A stretch of 50,663 bases of DNA. Source: an uncultured Prevotellaceae bacterium. Its GTDB lineage: Bacteria; Bacteroidota; Bacteroidia; Bacteroidales; Bacteroidaceae. The stretch covers positions 1-50,663 of the forward strand of contig CALFJG010000024.1 of assembly GCA_937877625.1 (NCBI GenBank), in the 5' to 3' direction. The notes under the pieces were generated by a model, which saw only the letters and a program-made list of their open reading frames with translations, did not search any database and was not told the DNA's origin. Both the position numbers and the translations under genes were made by a program. How positions within the stretch are numbered: position 1 is the first letter of the stretch; each line of letters opens with the position of its first letter. Shown here in pieces: positions 6,917 through 15,894 of the stretch.

Positions 6917-9445
6917 TTACTCAAAGAGTTCGTCGGCGTTGCGGCTGTCGTGTTGGTGTGTGCGAGTGTCGCGTCGCTGTGTGGTGTTGCGTTCGTCTTT
7001 TGATGGTTTGACGGATGGCTCGATGGGTGGTGTGTAGTGGCTGTTGGCTGTGCTGTCGTCTTGTGTGTCGTCTTCGTATTCGTCGCCGTAGAAGTTGTTG
7101 GGGCGTGTGCTGTCGGGGCGGTAGCGGTCGTCGCCTTCGTAGAGTGTGCTGTCGTTGTAGGTGCGCGGTAGTCGTCCGCCCTGCCACGTGAAGCGTTGCA
7201 CATAGCGTGGGCGCAAGGCTCCGTTGGCCAATACTTGGCGTATAAACTCGCCAAATACGGGTAGTGCGAGGCGGCTTCCTTGTCCCATCGCACCGGTGCG
7301 AAAGTGTATGCTGCGAAATTCGCCGCCCACCCAGCAGGCTCCCACGAGTTGTGGCGTTACTCCCACGAACCAGGCATCGCTGTGGTTGTTTGTGGTGCCT
7401 GTCTTGCCGCCGTAGTCCATTTGTTCGCCGGTGGCTCCGATGTATTGTGCGAGGCGTGTGCTGGTACCTCCTAGCTCGTGTGCGCCGGCCATTAGGAGGC
7501 GTCGCATATTGTCGGCGGCGGCCTCGGGCAGGACGCGCGTAAGGCGTGGCGCGGCTTCAAACACCACTTCGCCCTCGGCATTGAGAATGCGTGTGACGAA
7601 CATTGGCTCTACACGGCTTCCGCCATTGGCTACACAGCAGTATGCGGCTGCCATCTCGAGGAGGTTTACGTCGCTCGCGCCGAGAGACAGGGCGGGTGTC
7701 TCGGTTAGTTCGCTGCGTATGCCCATATCGTGTGCCGTCTGTGCCACATTGCCGATTCCGCATTGCAGGGCGAGTTTCACTGCTACGGTGTTTACGCTAC
7801 GTGCAAAGGCGGTGTGTAGTGGCAGGAGTTGGTTGGAGAACTTTCCGCTGGCGTTGTGTGGCTCCCATTTGCGTCCGCCGCCGAGTGGCACGCTGATGGG
7901 GGAGTCTTCCACACGGTCGTTGGGCAATCGCCCTTGTTTCATAGCGGTGGTATATACGAAGAGTTTGAACGTGGAGCCGGGCTGTCGCTGGGCGGTGACT
8001 TTGTCGTAGTTCCACGTTTTGTAGTCCACATCGCCCACCCAGGCTTTTATCTGTCCTGTCTCGGGCTCCATAGCGATAAAGCCGCAGTGCATAAAGCGTA
8101 GCATATAACTTAGGGAGTCCATAGTGGACATCGTGGCTATGCGTGGCTTGTCGCTATAGTCAAAGAGCCGCACTTGGTGTGGGCGGTTGAGGTAGTGGCG
8201 TATGCTATCGGGCTGGTCGGGGAAGCGTGCTGCGAGTTGGCGGTAGGCATCGGTGTTTTTTACTTGTTTTTCCAAGAAGCCGGGTACCACACGTCCGTGT
8301 TCGTCGCGCCAGGGGTCGCCCTGTCCGCGCCAGTGTTCGTTGAAGGAGGCTTGCACTTGGCGCATGTGTTTAAGCACGGCTTGTTCGGCGTATTGTTGCA
8401 TACGTGAGTCGAGCGTGGTGTATATTTTCAGCCCGTCGCTATAGGGATCTACGTCGGGTACGTTGCGTGTGATGAAGTCGGCCACGGCTTGTCGGAAGTA
8501 CTGCGCCCGTCCTTCTACGGCGTTTTCGCGGCTCACGCTCAGATGAATGGGCTGTCTGCTGAGCGTGGCGGCTTCGGCTTCGGAGAGGGTGCCTTGTTCC
8601 ACCATACATTGAAACACTACGTTGCGACGCTCTGCGCTGGCTTCGGGGTGGTTTAGGGGGGAGTAGGTGCTGGTGGCTTTGAGCAGCCCTACGAGTACGG
8701 CGGCCTCTTCTGTGCTGAGGTGCGAGGGTGTGGTGTTGAAGAAAGTGCGTGCGGCGGTCTTCACGCCAAAGGAGTTGTGGCCGAAATCTACGGTGTTGGC
8801 GTACATCGTGAGTATCTCCTCTTTGGTGTAGAACATCTCGATACCCACGGCGAGTATCATTTCTTTGCTCTTCATCACGAGCATACGTACGCCGGGAATA
8901 TAGCCGAGCAAGCCGGTGGAGTACTTGGAGCGTGTGCGAAACATGTTTTTCACCAACTGTTGTGTCAGTGTGGAGGCTCCTCGTGCTCGGCCTTGTATGG
9001 CATCTTTCACTGCACCTCCTACGCCGAGGGGGTCGATGCCGAAATGTTTGTAGAAACGCGCGTCTTCGGTGGCTATCAGGGCGTTGAAGAAAACGGGGCT
9101 GATACTGTCGTAGGGTACAATGCTGCGGTTTTCGCTAAACATCTTGCCGAGCAACTTGCCGTCGGCGGAGTAGATTTCGGAGGCCTCTGCTGTTTTGGGG
9201 TGCATTATGTCGTCGAGCGAGGGCGACTTGCCGAAGAGCCAAAGGAAGTTGAACATCACGGCTGCACTGTAGAGCGACACAAAGAGAATGAACGACACAG
9301 TGGCTACCCATACCTTGCGCAGCAGCGTGGAGTTGCGATAGAGGCCGAAGTACCAGCGAAAGAAGCCACCGAAAGGAAAAAGGCAGCCTCTGCATCCGCT
9401 TCGTGAGGAATGTTTGGGAATAGGCGGGGGGATGGTGCGTGACAT
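6917..9445 (-). CDS. Bifunctional class A penicillin-binding protein (PBP1A type)
   Basis: Polymerises and crosslinks peptidoglycan at the outer face of the inner membrane. 842 residues. One membrane helix lies at about 45-70 (VWVATVSFILFVSLYSAAV). The GT51 domain has ATEDARFYKHFGID and GASTLTQQLVKNMF, including the catalytic Glu. The transpeptidase domain has QPGSTFKLF (serine nucleophile), RSVNTVAVK (SxN) and GKTGTTNNHSDAW (KTG). The last 80 residues or so are a low-complexity tail rich in D, S, T, R and Q. It is encoded just upstream of the amidase gene, 168 bases apart, and has its own candidate promoter after miaA. Confidence 0.95.
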   Translation of the reverse strand: MSRTIPPPIPKHSSRSGCRGCLFPFGGFFRWYFGLYRNSTLLRKVWVATVSFILFVSLYSAAVMFNFLWLFGKSPSLDDIMHPKTAEASEIYSADGKLLGKMFSENRSIVPYDSISPVFFNALIATEDARFYKHFGIDPLGVGGAVKDAIQGRARGASTLTQQLVKNMFRTRSKYSTGLLGYIPGVRMLVMKSKEMILAVGIEMFYTKEEILTMYANTVDFGHNSFGVKTAARTFFNTTPSHLSTEEAAVLVGLLKATSTYSPLNHPEASAERRNVVFQCMVEQGTLSEAEAATLSRQPIHLSVSRENAVEGRAQYFRQAVADFITRNVPDVDPYSDGLKIYTTLDSRMQQYAEQAVLKHMRQVQASFNEHWRGQGDPWRDEHGRVVPGFLEKQVKNTDAYRQLAARFPDQPDSIRHYLNRPHQVRLFDYSDKPRIATMSTMDSLSYMLRFMHCGFIAMEPETGQIKAWVGDVDYKTWNYDKVTAQRQPGSTFKLFVYTTAMKQGRLPNDRVEDSPISVPLGGGRKWEPHNASGKFSNQLLPLHTAFARSVNTVAVKLALQCGIGNVAQTAHDMGIRSELTETPALSLGASDVNLLEMAAAYCCVANGGSRVEPMFVTRILNAEGEVVFEAAPRLTRVLPEAAADNMRRLLMAGAHELGGTSTRLAQYIGATGEQMDYGGKTGTTNNHSDAWFVGVTPQLVGACWVGGEFRSIHFRTGAMGQGSRLALPVFGEFIRQVLANGALRPRYVQRFTWQGGRLPRTYNDSTLYEGDDRYRPDSTRPNNFYGDEYEDDTQDDSTANSHYTPPIEPSVKPSKDERNTTQRRDTRTHQHDSRNADELFE

Positions 9446-9509
9446 AGGAGTATTATGTGCCGAGCTTGTAGGTGTGGGTGTCGGAGTTCTTATCGGCGTT
9501 TCTGCGGGG

Positions 9510-9517
9510 CAAAGATA
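9510..9517 (-). promoter_or_regulatory. Candidate -7 box for the penicillin-binding protein gene
   Basis: TATCTTTG on the minus strand, about 65 bases before the ATG at 9445 and just past the miaA stop. It fits TAnnTTTG; no convincing -33 element is seen. Confidence 0.4.
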
Positions 9518-9544
9518 CGCATTTTTGTTTCAGCCGTTCGGGGC

Positions 9545-10438
9545 TTATGCTTGTAAAATGCGCAATACGTCGTGGGGTGTGGCTGTGGGGGCATCAAGCC
9601 AATGTATGGCTGTATCTTTCTGAAACCACGTGATTTGTTTCTTGGCATAGACGCGGGTGTTGCGCTGTATTTTAGCACGTGTTTCGTTGAGTGTCCATTC
9701 GCCGTCGAGATAGCGAAATGCTTCTTTGTAGCCCACGCCTTGCAGGGCGTTGCAGTGGCGGAAGGGTTTGAGCCGCCGTGCTTCGTCGATGAGTCCGTGG
9801 GCGAGCATTTGCTCGGTGCGCGTGTTGATACGTTGGAACAGGTCGGTGCGCTCGCGCCGCAGGCCTATCTTTATGATACGGAAGGGGCGCGGCGTTTTCG
9901 GCTGTCCGCGAAAGGCGGAAAGGGGATGTCCGCTGGTGTAGAACACCTCTAAGGCGTGAACGATGCGGCGGGCATTGCGTAGGTCGCACTGGGCGTAGTA
10001 GGTTGGGTCAATGAGGCGCAGTTCGCTGCGCAGGGCTTCTATCCCGTTGTTGGCGAGCCGTTGTTGCACGTCGCGGCGCACCTCGTCGTCAACGGTAGGT
10101 ATGTCGTCAATGCCCTGACACACGGCATCAAGATAAAGCATAGAACCGCCGGTGAGAACTACGTAGTTGTGGCGTTCAAAAAGTTTCTTGAGTAGCGTCA
10201 GGGCTTCTGTTTCGTAGCGTGCAGCGTTGTAGTATTGGTCGGGGGCGAGTGTGCCGATGAAATAGTGTGGCACGCGCTGTTGCTCTTGCTTTGTAGGTGC
10301 GGCGGTGCCTATCTCCATGCCGCGAAACATCTGTCGGGAGTCGGCACTGACGATAGGTGCGCCGAGTCGCTCGGCCACACCGAGCGACAAGGCTGTTTTT
10401 CCCACTGCCGTGGGGCCGAGTATGACGAGGAGGGGCAT
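9545..10438 (-). CDS. miaA: tRNA dimethylallyltransferase
   Basis: Adds a dimethylallyl group to A37 of tRNAs that read UNN codons. 297 residues from the chosen start. P-loop LVILGPTAVGKTALS at the N terminus, VSADSRQMFRGMEIGTAAPT next (substrate-binding DSRQ), then DQYYNAARYE and TGGSMLYLDAVCQGI. The C-terminal part has KIQRNTRVYAKKQITWF. An in-frame ATG at 10525 would add 29 residues without family resemblance and overlap the upstream gene, so MPLLVILG at 10438 is preferred. Confidence 0.95.
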   Translation of the reverse strand: MPLLVILGPTAVGKTALSLGVAERLGAPIVSADSRQMFRGMEIGTAAPTKQEQQRVPHYFIGTLAPDQYYNAARYETEALTLLKKLFERHNYVVLTGGSMLYLDAVCQGIDDIPTVDDEVRRDVQQRLANNGIEALRSELRLIDPTYYAQCDLRNARRIVHALEVFYTSGHPLSAFRGQPKTPRPFRIIKIGLRRERTDLFQRINTRTEQMLAHGLIDEARRLKPFRHCNALQGVGYKEAFRYLDGEWTLNETRAKIQRNTRVYAKKQITWFQKDTAIHWLDAPTATPHDVLRILQA

Positions 10439-10518
10439 AGGGAAAGAACGATTGTTTTGTGGTCTTTTCAGGAGCGGGCGGGGGTGGCTGTTGTTAGCAT
10501 AGGCCGAGCAGGTGGGGT

Positions 10519-11676
10519 TTACCACTTGTTCTTCCCCGCAGTGCGATATTCGTGTCGGCGCAGGAAGTTTATGCCTGCGTAGATGTTGAAGAAAGTCAGC
10601 GCGTTGGTGACGCCAAACTTGTCGGCGCGGTAGTTGTAGAGATAGTTTACCAGGCTAATTCCGACAAAAAGGCGCGAATTATTCCATACCACCGCGGCAC
10701 GGTTTACGAAGTCGATGTTGAAGTTTTTTACGTTTGTCCAAACGCGTTGTCGGTCTAACTCAAAGTGCTCGCCCTTTTGCAAGCGATAGCCGAGCGATGG
10801 CATCACCGAGGCCGAGACGAGTACGTTGCGCAGTGGCACCCAGTTGAATGCGTAGCCGAAACTGACGCTGTAGTTGCGGTGGTCGTAGGCAGCACCTTTG
10901 AAACCCTCGAAGAGTTTGTCTTCGGCGATGAGCATTTGTGGCAACGCGTTGTAGTCGAACTTGCAGCGTGATATGTCGTAGCGAAACCCGAGGAGGAAGG
11001 AGCCTGCGCTACGTCGCTGGCGTGTGCTCTGACTATATGCTGCGGGGTAGGAGAAATGGCGGTGGTTGAAGACGTAGTAAATGTTCAGGCTGTGGTTGTA
11101 GGTGGCCATACCGCTAAAAGCCATTCCTCTGATGTCTTTGCTCTCTACGTCCTGAAAGCCATAAATGGAGTTGAAGAAGAAGTTTCCTGTGTTTTTCACA
11201 TATACAAAATCTACCCCGATACGTGCGCTATAAAGCGACACGTTGAACTGTGTGGCTTTTCCTGCCTTTTCGGGTCGTGACACGTCGAACGTATATCCGA
11301 GGAAGAGCCACCGCCAGCCGAGGTAAGGCCCGATGCGAAAGGTGGTGGCGGGGGAGAGGCTTATGCGCTGCACGCTGTTGTCGTCGGCAATGGCGCGAAG
11401 GTTGTACGACTGGTAAAAGTTGGTGTTCTGCAACATAAAGGCATAGTTGTAGAGGTTGGGTTCTATGTATGTGCTGTCGGTGTCGTCGAACAATGCGATG
11501 AGGCGTGCGAGGAAGCCGGGACGTTTGGTGGTGTCGGAGGTGTTGGTGTCGGTTGAGTCGGTGTTGGCGGTGATGGCGGTGATGGTATCGCTTTCTGTTG
11601 CCGTGCTATCGGTCTGCGCGAAAAGGGTAATGGCGCAGACGTAGAATAACAGAAGAAGAAAGAAGCGACGTGACAC
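10519..11676 (-). CDS. DUF4421-family outer-membrane beta-barrel protein
   Basis: 385 residues beginning with GTG. Signal peptide VSRRFFLLLLFYVCAITLFA, then a Ser/Thr/Asp-rich spacer (about 22-50), then a region of alternating aromatic beta-strands (GPYLGWRWLFLGYTFDV, YNHSLNIYYVFN) that fits an outer-membrane barrel. I recognise the pattern as DUF4421, a Bacteroidetes family of unknown function. It starts 16 bases after the oxidoreductase stop, suggesting one transcript. No ligand can be inferred. Confidence 0.8.
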   Translation of the reverse strand: MSRRFFLLLLFYVCAITLFAQTDSTATESDTITAITANTDSTDTNTSDTTKRPGFLARLIALFDDTDSTYIEPNLYNYAFMLQNTNFYQSYNLRAIADDNSVQRISLSPATTFRIGPYLGWRWLFLGYTFDVSRPEKAGKATQFNVSLYSARIGVDFVYVKNTGNFFFNSIYGFQDVESKDIRGMAFSGMATYNHSLNIYYVFNHRHFSYPAAYSQSTRQRRSAGSFLLGFRYDISRCKFDYNALPQMLIAEDKLFEGFKGAAYDHRNYSVSFGYAFNWVPLRNVLVSASVMPSLGYRLQKGEHFELDRQRVWTNVKNFNIDFVNRAAVVWNNSRLFVGISLVNYLYNYRADKFGVTNALTFFNIYAGINFLRRHEYRTAGKNKW

Positions 11677-11692
11677 GATAAGAGGGGAGGGG

Positions 11693-12682
11693 TTAGAGTT
11701 TTCCGAGGATGCGATCCATCACCCAGTTGGCCGACGTGGCACTGACGCTGTCGCACGTACAGATGGCTTGCCCTTGGAGGTGGCGAACCACTTGCTCAAT
11801 CAGCGGCAGTTGCACAAATTGAGGGTTTTCGGGCTGAAACTCTTGTCGGCCTTGGCTGTTGTGAAGCACAATGGGGTGGTAGTTAAACACACTGAAGTGT
11901 AGGCTTCCACTCTCGCCCGTCAGTTGCACTGCATCTTCCTTAGCACTCTCGTCGCCCACGAAGCACCATGTGCCGCTGCCGGGCAGTCCGTTAGCAAAGC
12001 GGAAGCAGGCCGCCACGGTGTCCTCGCTATCGTAGAGGCCTCGTCGGTTGGCGGTGAAGCCTTCTGCCTCGGTCACGGGGCCGAGCATTTGTTGTAGGAG
12101 GTCTATTTGGTGGGGGGCGAGGTCGTAGAAGTATCCGCCGCCGGCAATGTCGGGGATAACGCGCCAGGGCAGGTTCGTGCGGTTGTAGTCGAGGTCGCGC
12201 GGAGGAACGCTGAAACGTATCTGTACACCCATTACTTGACCGATAGCCCCCGTGTCGAGCAGTGCTTTAACTTTTAGGAAATAAGGGAGCAGGCGGCGGT
12301 AGTAGGCCACGAAACAAGGCACGCCGGTCTTTTCGGCTATGCGGTTGACACGGCAGCAATCTTCATAACTCGCGGCGAGGGGCTTTTCTACATACACCGG
12401 CTTGCCGCTTTTCATTGCCATAATGGCATAGGTGGCATGCGTGCTGGGCGGCGTGGCTATATAGACGGCGTTGACATCGGGGTCGTCGATAAGCAACTGT
12501 GCATCGTTGTAGTAGTGTGGGATGTTGTGGCGTTGGGCATAGGAGCGTGCTTTGTCTTTGTTGCGACTCATTACTGCTTGAATGTGCGAGCCCTCTATAA
12601 GATTAAAGGCCGGGCCGCTCTTGCGCTCTGTCACCTCGCCGCAACCGATGAATCCCCAACTTACTTCGGAAAGGATAGTCAT
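11693..12682 (-). CDS. Gfo/Idh/MocA-family NAD(P)-dependent oxidoreductase
   Basis: 329 residues. The N-terminal Rossmann fold starts with WGFIGCGEVTERKSGPAF. VYIATPPSTHATYAI and the EKP motif (PVYVEKPLA) mark the cofactor and catalytic site, and DLAPHQIDLLQQ supplies the conserved histidine of the second domain. The family oxidises or reduces sugars and polyols; the substrate cannot be told from sequence. It sits between the RapZ-C gene (89 bases upstream) and the DUF4421 gene (16 bases downstream). Confidence 0.9.
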   Translation of the reverse strand: MTILSEVSWGFIGCGEVTERKSGPAFNLIEGSHIQAVMSRNKDKARSYAQRHNIPHYYNDAQLLIDDPDVNAVYIATPPSTHATYAIMAMKSGKPVYVEKPLAASYEDCCRVNRIAEKTGVPCFVAYYRRLLPYFLKVKALLDTGAIGQVMGVQIRFSVPPRDLDYNRTNLPWRVIPDIAGGGYFYDLAPHQIDLLQQMLGPVTEAEGFTANRRGLYDSEDTVAACFRFANGLPGSGTWCFVGDESAKEDAVQLTGESGSLHFSVFNYHPIVLHNSQGRQEFQPENPQFVQLPLIEQVVRHLQGQAICTCDSVSATSANWVMDRILGKL

Positions 12683-12771
12683 TTGTTTATGTGGTTATTG
12701 GGGCTTTCGGAGTTGCTCGGAGTTCCTTTTTCGTCTTGTTGAAAACGCTCAGAGTTTCCGATGGGCGGTTG

Positions 12772-13290
12772 TTAGTTGAATGTCATTGTCGGAAGGCTTT
12801 GCTCGCGGTGTTCCAACACCACACGTACAGGATATTTCTCTTTGAGATGGCGCGCTGTTTGTTCGGCGCAATAGACGCTGCGATGCTGTCCGCCGGTGCA
12901 GCCGAAACACACCATTAAGTGTGTGAAGCCGCGTTGGAGAAAGCACTCGGTGTGGTGGTCAATAAGTGGAAAGACGTGGGAGAGAAACGTAGTTATTTCG
13001 CCATCGTCTTCTAAAAACTTGATGACTGCGGCATCGTGTCCGGTGAGGTGTTTATAGGCTTCGTAGCGTCCGGGGTTGTGTGTGCTGCGGCAATCGAAAA
13101 TGTAGCCGCCGCCGTTGCCGCTGGGGTCGGTGGGTAGCCCGTGCTTGAAACTGAAACTCATCACGCGAATGGTAAGCCTATTGTTTGGGTTTGTTTCCAT
13201 TTCGTAGGGGGATTGCTTTACTACAATGTGGCTGAGATACCACGCAAACGTTGTTCTCGCTTTTTTGTATGCTTTAATAAGTTCGTTCAC
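12772..13290 (-). CDS. RapZ C-terminal domain protein
   Basis: 172 residues, GTG start. From about residue 40 it matches the C-terminal domain of RapZ: RVMSFSFKHGLP, YIFDCRSTHNPGRY, GHDAAVIKF, then VCFGCTGGQHRSVYCAEQ. It lacks the N-terminal P-loop ATPase half of E. coli RapZ. In enteric bacteria the RapZ C-terminal domain binds glucosamine-6-phosphate and the GlmZ small RNA; whether it binds RNA here is unknown. It overlaps the upstream kinase gene by 17 bases in another frame, which implies translational coupling. I recall related Bacteroidetes proteins in which kinase and RapZ-C domains are fused; a frameshift splitting such a fusion is possible. Confidence 0.88.
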   Translation of the reverse strand: MNELIKAYKKARTTFAWYLSHIVVKQSPYEMETNPNNRLTIRVMSFSFKHGLPTDPSGNGGGYIFDCRSTHNPGRYEAYKHLTGHDAAVIKFLEDDGEITTFLSHVFPLIDHHTECFLQRGFTHLMVCFGCTGGQHRSVYCAEQTARHLKEKYPVRVVLEHREQSLPTMTFN

Positions 13291-14275
13291 AAAGGCGTTG
13301 CAGGGTTTCCTCTAAATAGGGGTAGGGGCGGCAAACTCCGTCGGCGAGCAGTGTGCGAAGGTTGTCTATCGCGGCAGGAATGCTTTGTAAGAAATAGGCC
13401 TTGCGCTCTATGATGCCGCGAAGACCATAAGCTCCGAGTACTTGCAGCGTGCGGAGCAAGACGAAGCCTTGCAACTGTTGCAGGAAAGCGTCGTTTTCTA
13501 CTTGTTGAATAGTGGATAGTTCGTTGAGGTAGGCTGCAATGAGCCTTTCTTTGAGCGCGTTGGGATAGTGTGCCGAGGCTTGCCAGAGGAACGAGGCTAA
13601 GTCGTATTGTAAGGGGCCGAGGCGTCCGCCTTGGTAGTCAATAAATCGTGGCTGATTGTCGGCGGTAAGCATCACGTTGCGCGCTTGGAAGTCGCGATAA
13701 AGAAATGTCTTGGCAGGCTTTCCGCAAAGGTCATCGGAGAGGCGAAGCATATCGTCCTCAAGGCGCAGTTCGTCAATAGGAATGTCTTGTGCGCGCAGAA
13801 ACATATATTTGAAATACGTGAGGTCGAACATCGCGGCTCGTGTGTTCATTCTTCGCGGACTGAGCAACAGCGTCTCGTCCAGTCCGCGTGCGCCTTCTGT
13901 TTGTAGGTGGGCTAAGGCGCGCAGGGTGGTTTCCAGGAGTTGTTCTTCTGCCGCTCCATATATATATGTATTGTTGCGCGCTGTTGCCAAGGCATCGTAG
14001 AGCGAGCGCGTGCCAAAGTCTTCTTGTAGGTAGCACATCGCATCGGCTGACACGCCGTAGATTAGAGGCATCGGCTGCCCGGCATCGCGAAAATGGCGCG
14101 AGAGATAGATGAAAGCGCGATTTTCATCGGCAGAAACACCGATTACGCCTATGGCACACTGCTCGCCGCCCGTTAGTCTAAAGTATCGGCGATTGCTTCC
14201 CGCACCCGCTATCGCCGCCGTGTTGTCGGGGCGAAAACCAAAATGTTGCTGAAAAAGCCTTGTTAATCTTTCCAT
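13274..14275 (-). CDS. Aminoglycoside-phosphotransferase-fold sugar kinase (AmgK-like)
   Basis: 333 residues. GAGSNRRYFRLTGG forms the nucleotide-binding start. FLYRDFQARNVML is the Brenner catalytic loop with Arg in place of the first His, as in COG3178/AmgK kinases, and RFIDYQGGRLG is the metal-binding DxD equivalent. AmgK phosphorylates MurNAc and GlcNAc at the anomeric position in peptidoglycan recycling; that role is inference. The start at 14275 is favoured over an in-frame ATG at 14344 because a -7 box lies between them. It overlaps the RapZ-C gene by 17 bases. Confidence 0.85.
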   Translation of the reverse strand: MERLTRLFQQHFGFRPDNTAAIAGAGSNRRYFRLTGGEQCAIGVIGVSADENRAFIYLSRHFRDAGQPMPLIYGVSADAMCYLQEDFGTRSLYDALATARNNTYIYGAAEEQLLETTLRALAHLQTEGARGLDETLLLSPRRMNTRAAMFDLTYFKYMFLRAQDIPIDELRLEDDMLRLSDDLCGKPAKTFLYRDFQARNVMLTADNQPRFIDYQGGRLGPLQYDLASFLWQASAHYPNALKERLIAAYLNELSTIQQVENDAFLQQLQGFVLLRTLQVLGAYGLRGIIERKAYFLQSIPAAIDNLRTLLADGVCRPYPYLEETLQRLCERTY

Positions 14276-14293
14276 AACGATGTCTTTGCACGG

Positions 14294-14301
14294 CAAAGTT
14301 A
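14294..14301 (-). promoter_or_regulatory. Candidate -7 box for the kinase/RapZ-C operon
   Basis: TAACTTTG on the minus strand ends 18 bases before the ATG at 14275. It argues against the longer kinase reading, whose ATG at 14344 lies upstream of this box. Confidence 0.5.
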
Positions 14302-14347
14302 CGCTTTTCCGAGCAATAAACGTTAAACAATAATCAATAACCAATGA

Positions 14348-14438
14348 CCGATAGCCGTTGGCAACAGTTCTATCGGCTACAAAAAAGCAATAACCATTAC
14401 TGTCGCATAGTCGGTATGCGCAGCAATGGTTATTGCTT
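14348..14438 (-). terminator. Intrinsic terminator of eno
   Basis: A 14-bp perfect stem (14385-14398 with 14425-14438, arm AAGCAATAACCATT) with a nested CGCATA/TATGCG stem. On the minus strand it is followed at once by a T6 run (14381-14386). A second smaller hairpin (14348-14354 with 14370-14376, CCGATAG) follows. Placed 16 bases after the eno stop. Confidence 0.85.
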
Positions 14439-14453
14439 AGCGATATAGGGTTG

Positions 14454-15770
14454 TTACTTACGCTTTGTCTTTACAGCGGAGCCATAGACGGCGAGGTCGC
14501 CGAGTTCTTCTTCTATACGAAGGAGTTGGTTGTACTTAGCCAGACGGTCGGTGCGGCTCATAGAGCCTGTCTTGATTTGTCCGCTATTGGTGGCTACGGC
14601 GATGTCGGCGATGGTAACGTCCTCGGTTTCTCCGGAGCGGTGGCTGGTCACGCTGGTGAAGCCGGCGCGGTGTGCCATCTCTATGGCGTCGAGCGTCTCT
14701 GTGAGCGAACCGATCTGATTTACCTTAATGAGAATGCTGTTGCCACACTTCTCGCGAATGCCACGGCTGAGGTATTCTACGTTGGTCACGAAGAGGTCGT
14801 CGCCCACGAGTTGGCAACGGTCGCCCACGGCGGCGGTGAGTTTCTGCCAGCCTTCCCAGTCCTCCTCGCTCATACCGTCCTCGATGCTGTCGATGGGGTA
14901 TTTCTCAATGAGTGTCTTAAGGAACTCTATCTGTTCCTCAACGCTAAGCTTCTTGCCGTTGGGGTCTTTTTGTGCGCCGTTCTTGAGTTGTTTGTAGTCG
15001 TAGAAGAACTTGCCTCCTTCGTTCACACAGAACTCACTGGCAGCGCAGTCCATAGCGATGGTGATGTCGTCGCCGGGTTTGTAGCCTGCGAGTTCTACTG
15101 CCTCAATGATGCAGTCGAGTGCGTCCTCTATACCGTTGAGTGCTGGAGCGAAGCCGCCTTCGTCGCCCACTGCTGTGCTGAGGCCGCGCTTCTTGAGTAC
15201 TTTCTGCAGGGCGTGGAACACTTCGGCACCCATACGAATGCCTTCGCGGAATGTCTTAGCACCTACCGGGCGAATCATAAACTCTTGGAAAGCGATAGGA
15301 GCATCGCTGTGTGCACCGCCGTTGATGATGTTCATCATAGGCACGGGGAGCGTATAGGTGTTGGTACCGCCGATGTAGCGATAGAGAGGTATGCCGAGGC
15401 TCTTGGCTGCGGCTTGTGCTACGGCGAGGCTCACGCCGAGTATAGCGTTAGCACCGAGGTTGCTCTTTGTCTTTGTGCCGTCGAGCTTGAGCATCAGGTG
15501 GTCGATGCCGCGCTGGTCGAGTACGCAGTGGCCTTCGAGGGCGGGAGCAATCACTTTGTTCACGTTCTCTACGGCTTTGAGAACGCCTTTTCCGAGATAG
15601 CGGCTCTTGTCGCCGTCGCGGAGTTCCAAGGCTTCGTTCTCGCCGGTGCTGGCACCCGAGGGTACAGCGGCACGTCCTACGGTGCCATCGCAGAGTACTA
15701 CGTCCACCTCTACGGTGGGATTGCCGCGTGAGTCAAGAATCTCGCGGGCTTTAATTGCTTTAATGTTCAT
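14454..15770 (-). CDS. eno: Enolase
   Basis: Converts 2-phosphoglycerate to phosphoenolpyruvate in glycolysis. 438 residues, full length. AREILDSRGNPTVEVDV at the N terminus, GAN(A)ILGVSLAVA, VPMMNIINGGAHSD, TAVGDEGGFAP (catalytic Glu), SIEDGMSEEDWEGW, LVGDDLFVTN, ILIKVNQIGSLTET (catalytic Lys) and the signature SHRSGETEDVTIADIAVAT. Monocistronic to judge by its own terminator downstream and candidate promoter upstream. Confidence 0.98.
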   Translation of the reverse strand: MNIKAIKAREILDSRGNPTVEVDVVLCDGTVGRAAVPSGASTGENEALELRDGDKSRYLGKGVLKAVENVNKVIAPALEGHCVLDQRGIDHLMLKLDGTKTKSNLGANAILGVSLAVAQAAAKSLGIPLYRYIGGTNTYTLPVPMMNIINGGAHSDAPIAFQEFMIRPVGAKTFREGIRMGAEVFHALQKVLKKRGLSTAVGDEGGFAPALNGIEDALDCIIEAVELAGYKPGDDITIAMDCAASEFCVNEGGKFFYDYKQLKNGAQKDPNGKKLSVEEQIEFLKTLIEKYPIDSIEDGMSEEDWEGWQKLTAAVGDRCQLVGDDLFVTNVEYLSRGIREKCGNSILIKVNQIGSLTETLDAIEMAHRAGFTSVTSHRSGETEDVTIADIAVATNSGQIKTGSMSRTDRLAKYNQLLRIEEELGDLAVYGSAVKTKRK

Positions 15771-15826
15771 AAGTCTTATGAATTGATTAGTTTATGTGTT
15801 CTTTCGGTGTTTGTTTCTTTGGCGAG

Positions 15827-15834
15827 CAAAGTTA
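15827..15834 (-). promoter_or_regulatory. Candidate -7 box for eno
   Basis: TAACTTTG on the minus strand, 56 bases before the eno ATG, in an otherwise empty 124-bp intergene. Confidence 0.45.
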
Positions 15835-15894
15835 GTGTTTCCTTGGCTTCCAACTCTCAAAGTTTCAAAGTTTTTGTGCGCGGAGGCGTGTTTT

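Noticed and set aside
5691..7293. Thr/Arg-rich minus-strand frames overlapping the amidase linker and the penicillin-binding protein tail
   Set aside because: They arise from low-complexity DNA in another frame (CAA/CAC-type repeats) and have no natural composition or start.
8720..9406. A 228-codon plus-strand frame opposite the penicillin-binding protein gene
   Set aside because: Antisense shadow of a well-supported gene with intact motifs.
10439..10525. Upstream ATG for miaA
   Set aside because: It adds residues ahead of the P-loop that are unlike the family and overlaps the neighbouring gene.
14433..15731. A 432-codon open frame on the plus strand opposite eno
   Set aside because: It mirrors the codon bias of a highly conserved enolase gene on the other strand; its translation (rich in V, A, C, H) resembles no family.
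15813..15830. CTTTGGCGAGCAAAG upstream of eno as another copy of the dispersed repeat
   Set aside because: Only a short core matches; the CGTTAAG and AGAGCAAAGCGA parts are missing.
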